Of a DNA stretch of 7,417 bases, positions 1-5,429 are shown in pieces. The notes below the pieces were generated by a model. It made no database searches. It saw nothing but the letters and a program-made list of their open reading frames with translations, and was not told the origin of the DNA. Both the position numbers and the translations under genes were made by a program. The DNA is from an uncultured Selenomonas sp. GTDB taxonomy: Bacteria > Bacillota > Negativicutes > Selenomonadales > Selenomonadaceae. Each line of letters starts with the position of its first letter. The stretch's first letter is position 1. The stretch is from NCBI GenBank assembly GCA_945494195.1, contig CALYVJ010000075.1:1-7417 (forward strand). The letters run 5' to 3'.

Positions 1-48
1 CGGGGCTCATATCGTTAATGAGAATAAAGAATGAGATTGTAGCATACG

Positions 49-85
49 AGGCCTGCTGGTTCTTAATGGAGCCAGCAGGCCTTTT
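49..85 (+). terminator. Intrinsic terminator of an upstream gene
   Basis: The arms 49-60 and 71-82 form a 12-bp GC-rich hairpin (core gcctgctgg / ccagcaggc, with one G-T pair next to the loop). The loop is 10 nt (61-70), and a short T run follows at 82-85. It lies between the left edge and the cca promoter, so it should end a + strand transcript entering from the left. The gene it serves is not identifiable: in the first 50 bases, one frame closes at 16-18 and another at 32-34. Confidence 0.85.
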
Positions 86-112
86 AGCGTTGCAAGGTGT
101 GGCCCGGCTATT

Positions 113-139
113 TTGTCTTGGTACTTTTTCTGTTACAAT
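113..139 (+). promoter_or_regulatory. Candidate extended -10 promoter of cca
   Basis: TACAAT at 134-139 matches five of six positions of the sigma-70/sigma-A -10 box. It is preceded by TG at 131-132, giving the extended -10 form TGnTACAAT. The -35 region is weak: TTGTCT at 113-118 has a short 15-nt spacer, and TTTTGT at 111-116 has a 17-nt spacer. Initiation would fall near 146, leaving a leader of only about 18 nt that begins just before the ribosome site. This also argues against translation starting upstream of 146. Confidence 0.5.
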
Positions 140-147
140 ACAGGCAT

Positions 148-154
148 GAGGAGG
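148..154 (+). promoter_or_regulatory. Ribosome binding site that sets the cca start
   Basis: GAGGAGG sits 9 nt before the ATG at 164. The reading frame is open from a TTG at 113, and another ATG lies at 146. Both precede this Shine-Dalgarno sequence and overlap or abut the promoter, so 164 is the supported start. Confidence 0.8.
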
Positions 155-163
155 CAGTGTGGT

Positions 164-1405
164 ATGAGAGAAGAGGACTTTGTTACAGCATTGCGGAAGT
201 GCGGTGCCCGGGTCTTTATCGTTGGGGGTTGGATACGCGACCAGCTTCGCGGCGTGAAGGCACACGATAAAGATTACATGGTGGCGGGCATTGAGGAAAA
301 GACATTCGTAGAACTTTTCCCTGCGGCAGAAAGAGTGGGAAAATCTTTTCCCGTTTATTTGGTGGAGATTGATGGCAAGAAAGCGGAAGTGGCTTTTGCC
401 CGCAAAGAACGAAAAACGGGAAGCGGTTACTGTGGTTTCTCTGTGGAATATGATCCTGCGGTCACCTTGGAAGAAGATCTGTACCGGCGTGATACGACCA
501 TGAATAGTCTGGCAATGGAGCTGCCTGAGAAGAATGTTCATGATTTATACGGCGGGGCAGAGGATACCCGGCAGGGGATAATTCGTGCTATATCCGCGCA
601 TTTTTGTGAAGACCCTGTCCGGGCACTTCGCGCAGCTCGGCAGGCGGCCGAGTTTGGTTTTACGATTGAAGACAATACCTATCGGCTGATGGCAGCCTGC
701 CGAGAAGAATTGGCGGCAGAACCCGCCGAACGATTACTGGGGGAACTTCGGCGAGCTTTGATGGCTCCTAAACCCTCCCTGTTCTTTCGCTGCTTGAATC
801 GCGCTGATCTGTTGGCAGTCACTTTTCCAGAGTTTTCCGCATTGATTGGCAAAACTCAGCCGGAGGCCTTTCATCCTGAGGGGGATGCCTTTGAGCATAC
901 GATGCTGGTGGTGGATAAAGTGGCGGCGCAAACTGATTCGCTGCTGGCACGGTTTGCCGGTTTGGTTCATGATCTGGGGAAGGGCACGACGCCGAAGGAA
1001 ATGGAACCCCACCATTATGGGCACGAAGAACGAGGGCTGGTGGTGTTAGCGGAGTGGAACAAGCGCATGACGTTGCCGCGGGATTGGATGCAGGCCGGGG
1101 CCTTCGCTATTGCGGAACACATGCGGGCACCGCTCCTTCGTAAAGAGGTAAAGATTGTGGATTTATTGCTGAAAATTGACCGATCTAATTTGTCTTGGCC
1201 GGAATTTCGGGCAGTGATACTGGCAGACCATCAAAGTTTACCGGATTACTTGCAGTGGGGAGAGAATTATGTGGCGAAGATGAAGCAAGTTAGTGGGGAT
1301 GACTGTCCCTCGGAACTTACAGGTAAGAAAATCGGGGAATGGATTCGTGCGGAACAGTTAAAGATTTATCGAAACATCTTGGTTCGTTCGGATTCTATCG
1401 ATTAG
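164..1405 (+). CDS. cca: Multifunctional CCA-adding tRNA nucleotidyltransferase with HD domain
   Basis: The enzyme adds or repairs the 3'-terminal CCA of tRNAs using CTP and ATP, in the cytoplasm. The 413-residue product matches the length of E. coli Cca (about 412). The N-terminal nucleotidyltransferase fold shows GGWIRD (21-26), the metal-binding DKD pair (D35, D37), GKSFPVYL (59-66), RRDTTMNSLA (108-117) and the EDPVR nucleotide-template motif (149-153). The C-terminal half carries an HD phosphohydrolase domain: H245, then HD at 269-270 in VHDLGKGTTP, then HHYGHE (283-288). In E. coli Cca this domain gives phosphatase and 2',3'-cyclic phosphodiesterase activity. The sequence resembles the proteobacterial type more than the Bacillus enzyme, but it has about 14 extra N-terminal residues before the GG motif. 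It appears to be monocistronic. I see no terminator between it and the next promoter at 1409. Confidence 0.95.
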   Translation: MREEDFVTALRKCGARVFIVGGWIRDQLRGVKAHDKDYMVAGIEEKTFVELFPAAERVGKSFPVYLVEIDGKKAEVAFARKERKTGSGYCGFSVEYDPAVTLEEDLYRRDTTMNSLAMELPEKNVHDLYGGAEDTRQGIIRAISAHFCEDPVRALRAARQAAEFGFTIEDNTYRLMAACREELAAEPAERLLGELRRALMAPKPSLFFRCLNRADLLAVTFPEFSALIGKTQPEAFHPEGDAFEHTMLVVDKVAAQTDSLLARFAGLVHDLGKGTTPKEMEPHHYGHEERGLVVLAEWNKRMTLPRDWMQAGAFAIAEHMRAPLLRKEVKIVDLLLKIDRSNLSWPEFRAVILADHQSLPDYLQWGENYVAKMKQVSGDDCPSELTGKKIGEWIRAEQLKIYRNILVRSDSID

Positions 1406-1408
1406 CTG

Positions 1409-1437
1409 TTGCGGAATTGTCAAAAAAAGGCTATAAT
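1409..1437 (+). promoter_or_regulatory. Promoter of the gamma-CA / ndk / adenosyltransferase unit
   Basis: A perfect TATAAT lies at 1432-1437. A partial -35 box, TTGCGG (1409-1414), precedes it with the ideal 17-nt spacer. Initiation near 1444 would give a leader of about 63 nt before the ATG at 1507. It begins only 3 nt after the cca stop codon. A better-looking TTGTCA at 1417-1422 is too close to act as the -35 box. Confidence 0.55.
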
Positions 1438-1490
1438 TAAGAACAAAGATATCAGAATTGGTTTACAAAAATAGTTGATGTCTGAATCTT

Positions 1491-1497
1491 GAGGAGG
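1491..1497 (+). promoter_or_regulatory. Ribosome binding site that sets the gamma-CA start
   Basis: GAGGAGG lies 9 nt before the ATG at 1507. The frame is open from a TTG at 1489, but that codon overlaps this ribosome site and would add six residues (MRRRFL) encoded by the Shine-Dalgarno region itself. The start at 1507 is therefore preferred. Confidence 0.8.
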
Positions 1498-1506
1498 CGA
1501 TTTCTC

Positions 1507-2025
1507 ATGAGTACCATTATTCCGTATAAATCCGTTGCCCCGAAAATCGATCCAAGTGTATTTATTGCGCCGACGGCTGCTGTGATTGGTGACGTTGAAA
1601 TCGGTGAAGGTTCCAGTCTTTGGTTTAGCACGGTGGTGCGTGGAGACTTCCAGCCAATCAAGATTGGCCGGAACACGGACATTCAGGATAATGCGACAAT
1701 TCACGTTATGGCCGATGTACCGACGGAAATTGGCGATGAGGTTATCATTGGGCATAATGCCATCGTACATGCCCGGAAAATCGGGAACAATTGCCTGATT
1801 GGCATGGGGTCGATAATCCTTGGCTATACAGAGATGGGGGATAATGTGATCATTGGAGCTGGGACGATTCTGACGCAGCACAAAAAGATTCCGTCCAATT
1901 CACTGGTTTATGGCAATCCGGCACAAATCATCCGGTCTTTGCGCGAAGATGAATTGCAGGCCCTCCATGATTCAGCCATGAACTATCAGCAAGTAGCAGA
2001 AAATTACAAGGCAGAATTGCTTTGA
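1507..2025 (+). CDS. Gamma-class carbonic anhydrase-like left-handed beta-helix protein
   Basis: This 172-residue protein is built almost entirely of hexapeptide repeats (for example VIGDVEIG, VIIGHNAIVHA, CLIGMGSIIL, VIIGAGTIL), which form a trimeric left-handed beta-helix. It belongs to the YrdA/PaaY/CaiE-like gamma carbonic anhydrase family. The three zinc/iron ligands are present as H66, H83 and H88, with the 5-residue His spacing seen in the archaeal enzyme Cam. The conserved R45, D47, Q60 and D61 are also present. The acidic loop of Cam that carries its proton-shuttle glutamate is missing, and F48 replaces the glutamate after D47. Activity may therefore be weak, or the real substrate may differ; PaaY-type relatives act on CoA thioesters. 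It is a cytoplasmic protein with no signal peptide. It is the first gene of a three-gene unit, 35 nt upstream of ndk. The family call is firm; the reaction is not. Confidence 0.88.
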   Translation: MSTIIPYKSVAPKIDPSVFIAPTAAVIGDVEIGEGSSLWFSTVVRGDFQPIKIGRNTDIQDNATIHVMADVPTEIGDEVIIGHNAIVHARKIGNNCLIGMGSIILGYTEMGDNVIIGAGTILTQHKKIPSNSLVYGNPAQIIRSLREDELQALHDSAMNYQQVAENYKAELL

Positions 2026-2060
2026 ATGATTTTTATAACAAACAAGGGGATTTTATCGTA

Positions 2061-2498
2061 ATGGAAAAAACACTCGTACTCATTAAACCAGATGCTTTCA
2101 CCAAACATTACAGCGGGGATATCATCAAACGCTATGAGGCGGAAGGCTTTCGCATTGTAGCCATGAAACTCTTGAAGATGGATGACCGGTTGGCTTCGAT
2201 TCATTATGAAGAGCATATCGGCCGTCCGTATTATAATGATTTGGTTGGCTTTATGACATCGGCACCGATTATTGCCATGGTCTTGGAGGGAGAAGATGTC
2301 ATTGCAAAGGTAAGAAAGCTTAATGGCAAGACAAATCCGGCTGAGGCAGAAGAAGGAACAATCCGCAAACAGTTTGCGGCGAATGGTCGGCGCAATGCGG
2401 TTCATGCTTCGGATTCGGTGGAGAGTGCGAACCGGGAGATTCATATTTTCTTTAATGAGACCGAGATTTTAGACGGTCAGTATGAGGCAATGGAGTAA
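2061..2498 (+). CDS. ndk: Nucleoside diphosphate kinase
   Basis: The enzyme transfers the gamma phosphate of ATP to other (d)NDPs through a phosphohistidine intermediate, balancing the nucleotide pools. The 145-residue length is typical of the family. Visible signatures are the N-terminal TLVLIKPDAF with K9, RPYYNDLVGFMTSAP (55-69), TNPAEAEEGTIR (91-102) and the active-site segment NAVHASDS with catalytic H115. The residue after the histidine is Ala rather than the usual Gly (HASDS for HGSDS), a variant I believe also occurs in other bacteria. The ATG at 2061 is chosen because AAGGGGA (2044-2050) precedes it by 10 nt and the protein then starts right at the first beta strand. The in-frame TTG at 2022, overlapping the previous stop, would add 13 residues foreign to the family. 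It is the middle gene of the unit. Confidence 0.95.
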   Translation: MEKTLVLIKPDAFTKHYSGDIIKRYEAEGFRIVAMKLLKMDDRLASIHYEEHIGRPYYNDLVGFMTSAPIIAMVLEGEDVIAKVRKLNGKTNPAEAEEGTIRKQFAANGRRNAVHASDSVESANREIHIFFNETEILDGQYEAME

Positions 2499-2528
2499 TT
2501 CGGAGTATTTCCTAAGGAGCGCGATACC

Positions 2529-3026
2529 ATGAGCGTTACGACCAAGACGGGGGATAAGGGAACCACGAGCCTGTATACAGGAGAACGGGTGGATAAGGGA
2601 TGCCTGCGCGTGGAGACTTATGGCACGATTGACGAGGTAGGCTCGGCTCTTTCGATGGCCAGAGCTTTTGCCGCCAAGGCCGAGGTGAAAGATCGTATTT
2701 TAGAGCTGCAGAAGCAACTGTCACTTTTGATGGCAGATTTTGCCAGCCTTAACAAAACGCCGTATATTACGGCGGAGACGGTGAAGGAAATCGAAAGTGC
2801 AATTGTGGAGCTGGAAGAACAACTGCCACCTTTGAAGTGTTTTTTGATTCCCGGGGATACCAAGGCCGGCGCAATGCTGGACATGGCGCGTACTATTGCA
2901 CGCCGTGCTGAGCGCTGTGCTTGCCGGCTGGCACAGGAAACTGCCATTGCGGAATCCGACCGGCTGTATTTGAATCGTATCTCAGATTATTGCTTTTTGC
3001 TGATGCGCTTAGAAGAACAAAAATAA
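2529..3026 (+). CDS. pduO: PduO-type ATP:cob(I)alamin adenosyltransferase
   Basis: The enzyme transfers the 5'-deoxyadenosyl group of ATP to cob(I)alamin, making coenzyme B12 (adenosylcobalamin) for mutases, dehydratases and similar enzymes. The family signature is complete at both ends. The ATP-binding N-terminal motif is TKTGDKGTTSLYTGERV (5-21). The C-terminal helices carry ARTIARRAER (120-129) and YLNRISDYCFLL (147-158), with the conserved arginines and Asn149. At 165 residues it is somewhat shorter than many PduO or human MMAB catalytic domains (about 180-190), with the trimming in the middle loops rather than in the motifs. TAAGGAG (2513-2519) lies 9 nt before the ATG. It is the last gene of the unit, 30 nt after ndk, and its stop codon merges into a strong terminator. 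No pdu microcompartment or cobalamin synthesis genes lie nearby, so a stand-alone supply or salvage role is likely. Confidence 0.92.
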   Translation: MSVTTKTGDKGTTSLYTGERVDKGCLRVETYGTIDEVGSALSMARAFAAKAEVKDRILELQKQLSLLMADFASLNKTPYITAETVKEIESAIVELEEQLPPLKCFLIPGDTKAGAMLDMARTIARRAERCACRLAQETAIAESDRLYLNRISDYCFLLMRLEEQK

Positions 3027-3062
3027 AAAGGAGTCATCTCATCAGGAGATGACTCCTTTTTT
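3026..3062 (+). terminator. Strong intrinsic terminator after the adenosyltransferase
   Basis: A perfect 15-bp inverted repeat (3026-3040 and 3046-3060) encloses a 5-nt loop. It has an A run at its 5' end and a T run at 3057-3062. It begins at the last base of the adenosyltransferase stop codon. The symmetric A/T flanks would let it act on both strands, but no gene approaches on the - strand. Confidence 0.95.
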
Positions 3063-3082
3063 GGCATAATCTGAAAATTTTA

Positions 3083-3121
3083 GCAGGAAAATGAAGAAAA
3101 GTCGGAGAATACTGATAATAT
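3083..3121 (+). promoter_or_regulatory. Candidate control region of the EF-G paralogue
   Basis: The 82-nt gap between the terminator and the EF-G-like gene has no good -35/-10 pair. The best -10 candidate is TAATAT at 3116-3121 with TG at 3113-3114 (extended -10 layout, four of six matches), without a recognisable -35 box. Upstream lie GCAGGA (3083-3088) and GTCGGAGAAT (3101-3110), separated by 12 nt, which could be a bipartite protein site. A promoter must exist here because the preceding terminator is strong, but its exact position is uncertain. Confidence 0.28.
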
Positions 3122-3144
3122 TAAAATAATGGGAGGGAATATCG

Positions 3145-5208
3145 ATGAAGAACTATAAAAGTGCCAATATCCGGAACATTGCAGTTGTAGGTCATGGAAA
3201 AACGGGTAAGACCAGTTTACTAGATGCCTGCTTGTTTGATGCAGAAGCGGTTAAGCGCCTTGGCAATGTTGAGGATGGCACCAGTGCGCTGGACTATGAG
3301 CCGGAAGAAACCAAACGTGGTATGACGGTCAACTTGAAACTAGCTGCCTGTGAGTGGCGTGATTTCAAATTGAACTTCATCGATACGCCGGGGTATCCTG
3401 ATTTTGTTGGTGATGTCAAGGGCGCTATGGCGGCAGCTGACAGTGCTTTGATTGTAATCTCGGCTTCCTCCGGTATCAAATCGGGTACCGAAAATGCCTG
3501 GTGGTATGCTGAGGAAAACGAACTGCCTCGGGCGTTCTTTATCAATAAAATGGATCGTGAGCATGCAGACTTCTACGGAGTGGTAGAAGAGCTTCGTGTA
3601 CGCTTCGGGGATGGCGTTGTTCCCGTACAGCTGCCCATCGGCAAAGAAGCTGCTTTCCAGGGCGTAGTGGACTTGCTCTCACTCCATATGAAGATTGTCA
3701 CCCATGACAAGGAAATCGTCAAAGATGATGTGCCGGAGTATATGAAGGACGAAGTCGAGCAGGCTCGGCAAAAGATGATTGAGTCGATTTCCGAGTTCAA
3801 CGATGAATTGCTGGAAAAATATATCGAGGGAACGGAGATTACCGAAGTGGAGACAGCGGCGGCTCTGATTGAAGGAATACAGGCTGGCAAGATATTCCCG
3901 GTATTTTGCGGGTCCGCCAAACAGAACATCGGCATGCGTAAACTTATGAATGATTTAGTGGAATATATGCCGACACCGTATTTTAAGGTATCCATCGGCA
4001 TGGACCCAGTAAGTGGTGAACTTAAAGAACGTCATACGGAAGATGCTTTTTCGGCCCAGGTGTTCAAGACGATTGTCGATCCTTTTGTAGGACGTCAGAG
4101 TTATATCCGCATCCTGTCCGGTGAAATGCGCGGTGATGCCTCTTACAATCATCCCAATAAGGATGCAGAGGCGCGAATCGGGACGCTGTTCACGCTGCAG
4201 GGAAAACAGCAGCATAATCTGAATGTGGCGGCGGCTGGTGATATCGTAGTGACGACGAAGTTGCAGCAGGTCAAGACTGGGGACACTCTTTGCGATAAGA
4301 ATGATACCATCCAGTATGAAGGAATCCTCTATCCGGTGGCGATGCTGGAAATGGCTGCGTCGGCTCATAAGAAGGGCGAGGAGGACAAAGTCTTTGGGGC
4401 TTTGGCAAAACAACAGGATGAAGATCCGACACTGCTGGTAGAAAAGAATCAGGAGACTGGAGAGACCATTGTCCGGGGCGTCGGGGAGGTGCATTTGGAA
4501 ATCATGGCCGAAAAACTCGAACGGAAATTCGGGGCGCAGCTGGATTTGGCCGAACCGCGGATTCCGTACCGTGAGACTATCCGCAAGACCGTCAAGGTTC
4601 AAGGACGCCATAAGAAACAGAGCGGTGGTCATGGACAGTTTGGGGATGTCTGGCTGGAAATCGGACCGCGAGAGGCAGGGGCTGGCAACGAATTTTCTGA
4701 GACGATTTTCGGTGGCAGTGTGCCGAAGCAATATATCCCCGCAGTGGAGAAAGGGTCCGCAGAGACTTTGGCTCAGGGGGTTCTGGCTGGCTATCCGGTG
4801 GTGGATGTAAAGGTCAATCTTTACGATGGGTCGTATCATCCCGTTGACTCGTCGGAAGCCGCCTTTAAAACGGCAGCCGCTATTGCCATCAAAAAGGGGG
4901 TTATGGAGGCATCACCGATTCTGCTGGAACCCATTGAGACCATCAAGGTGCTGACTCCTGAGTATTACCTCGGTGATGTCATGGGACGTCTTAACAGCAA
5001 ACGTGCCCATGTCTTGGGAGTTGACAGCAAGGAGCGGGATATGAGTGAGATTCAAGCGTTGATTCCGCAGGCTGAGCTGTATAAGTTTGCCACGGAGCTT
5101 CGCTCGCTGACCCAGGGACGCGGGGCGTATACGCTTGAATTTGCCCGTTATGAACCTGTACCGGAGCGGGCGGCAGAAGCCATCATTGAGGCGGCTAATG
5201 CAAGATAA
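3145..5208 (+). CDS. Elongation factor G-like GTPase (EF-G2 type paralogue)
   Basis: This 687-residue protein has the full five-domain EF-G plan. The G domain (about 1-275) contains the P-loop GHGKTGKTS (16-24), switch I RGMT (58-61), switch II DTPGYPDF (80-87), NKMD (134-137) and GSA (256-258). Domain II covers about 295-385 and domain III about 395-470. Domain IV (about 470-595) holds QSGGHGQFG (492-500) and DGSYHPVDSSEAAFK (561-575). Domain V follows, with GDVMGRLNSKR (610-620). Two features set it apart from housekeeping EF-G: the switch II histidine (DTPGH) is Tyr84, and the P-loop is GHGKTGKT instead of GHIDAGKT. Both point to the EF-G2 subfamily. The domain IV tip histidine (H565), linked to translocation, is kept. 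Canonical ribosomal neighbours (rpsL, rpsG, tuf) are absent. GGGAGGG (3131-3137) is 7 nt before the ATG. Its role is unknown; ribosome binding in translation is inferred. Confidence 0.9.
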   Translation: MKNYKSANIRNIAVVGHGKTGKTSLLDACLFDAEAVKRLGNVEDGTSALDYEPEETKRGMTVNLKLAACEWRDFKLNFIDTPGYPDFVGDVKGAMAAADSALIVISASSGIKSGTENAWWYAEENELPRAFFINKMDREHADFYGVVEELRVRFGDGVVPVQLPIGKEAAFQGVVDLLSLHMKIVTHDKEIVKDDVPEYMKDEVEQARQKMIESISEFNDELLEKYIEGTEITEVETAAALIEGIQAGKIFPVFCGSAKQNIGMRKLMNDLVEYMPTPYFKVSIGMDPVSGELKERHTEDAFSAQVFKTIVDPFVGRQSYIRILSGEMRGDASYNHPNKDAEARIGTLFTLQGKQQHNLNVAAAGDIVVTTKLQQVKTGDTLCDKNDTIQYEGILYPVAMLEMAASAHKKGEEDKVFGALAKQQDEDPTLLVEKNQETGETIVRGVGEVHLEIMAEKLERKFGAQLDLAEPRIPYRETIRKTVKVQGRHKKQSGGHGQFGDVWLEIGPREAGAGNEFSETIFGGSVPKQYIPAVEKGSAETLAQGVLAGYPVVDVKVNLYDGSYHPVDSSEAAFKTAAAIAIKKGVMEASPILLEPIETIKVLTPEYYLGDVMGRLNSKRAHVLGVDSKERDMSEIQALIPQAELYKFATELRSLTQGRGAYTLEFARYEPVPERAAEAIIEAANAR

Positions 5209-5232
5209 TATTGGTGGAAATTAAGAAGAAAC

Positions 5233-5266
5233 AAGGTCTTTCCTAATAAAATCGGAAGGGCCTTTT
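5233..5266 (+). terminator. Intrinsic terminator after the EF-G paralogue
   Basis: The arms 5233-5243 (aaggtctttcc) and 5254-5264 (ggaagggcctt) form an 11-bp stem with two G-T pairs and a 10-nt loop. A short T run follows at 5263-5266. It starts 24 nt after the stop codon and isolates the EF-G paralogue as a single-gene transcription unit. Confidence 0.85.
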
Positions 5267-5305
5267 AACTTGCAAATAGGGACTAAAGATGTTAGGATAT
5301 TAAAA

Positions 5306-5325
5306 GTAACTGTTACTATAACAGT
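5306..5325 (+). promoter_or_regulatory. Nested dyad / probable promoter-operator of the L,D-transpeptidase
   Basis: Two inverted repeats overlap: GTAAC-T-GTTAC (5306-5316) and ACTGTTA-CTA-TAACAGT (5309-5325, 7-bp arms). Possible -10 boxes lie inside the dyad: TACTAT at 5314-5319 with TG at 5311-5312, or TATAAC at 5317-5322. TTAGGA at 5292-5297 would be a poor -35 box. A repressor bound here would cover the -10 region. No known regulator motif is recognised with confidence. Confidence 0.4.
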
Positions 5326-5348
5326 AAATCTTAAAAAGAAAAGAGATT

Positions 5349-5429
5349 ATGAAGTATGTGGGAAAAAATTTGCGCAGGTATGTTGGGCGCTATGATGATT
5401 ACGGGGTCGGCAGCTGGACTTTCGGCTAA
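5349..5429 (+). other. Short out-of-frame ORF overlapping the L,D-transpeptidase start
   Basis: An ATG at 5349, seven bases before the annotated start, opens a 26-codon frame beginning MKYVGKNLRRYVGR. This is a strongly basic N-terminus and it ends at TAA 5427-5429. It crosses an A6 run (5363-5368). Removing one A would join its first six codons (MKYVGK) to the transpeptidase frame at ICAGMLGAMM, making a textbook Sec signal peptide. It could be the true gene start broken by an indel, a slippage site, or simply a chance ORF. Confidence 0.35.

Noticed and set aside
1..34. Possible last codons of an upstream gene (for example a frame closing at 32-34 or at 16-18).
   Set aside because: A tail is likely given the terminator at 49-85, but too few codons are present to choose the frame or name a product.
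113..163. Longer N-terminus for cca from TTG 113 or ATG 146.
   Set aside because: This stretch contains the promoter -10 box and the Shine-Dalgarno; the added residues have no match to the family.
1448..1488. TCAGA / TCTGA inverted repeat in the leader of the gamma-CA unit as a riboswitch or attenuator.
   Set aside because: The arms are about five bases, the loop is long, and no known riboswitch core (cobalamin box included) is visible in the roughly 60-nt leader.
1420..1881. 153-codon open frame on the - strand opposite the gamma-CA gene.
   Set aside because: It is antisense to a clear family member, has no ribosome site or recognisable protein features, and is explained by codon bias of the sense gene.
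2022..2060. TTG start for ndk overlapping the previous stop codon.
   Set aside because: It adds 13 residues not found in Ndk, while the ATG at 2061 has a suitable ribosome site and gives the usual N-terminus.
3955..4839. 294-codon open frame on the - strand opposite the EF-G paralogue.
   Set aside because: Long but purely a shadow: the sense strand encodes conserved EF-G domains throughout, and the antisense product shows no domain-like pattern.
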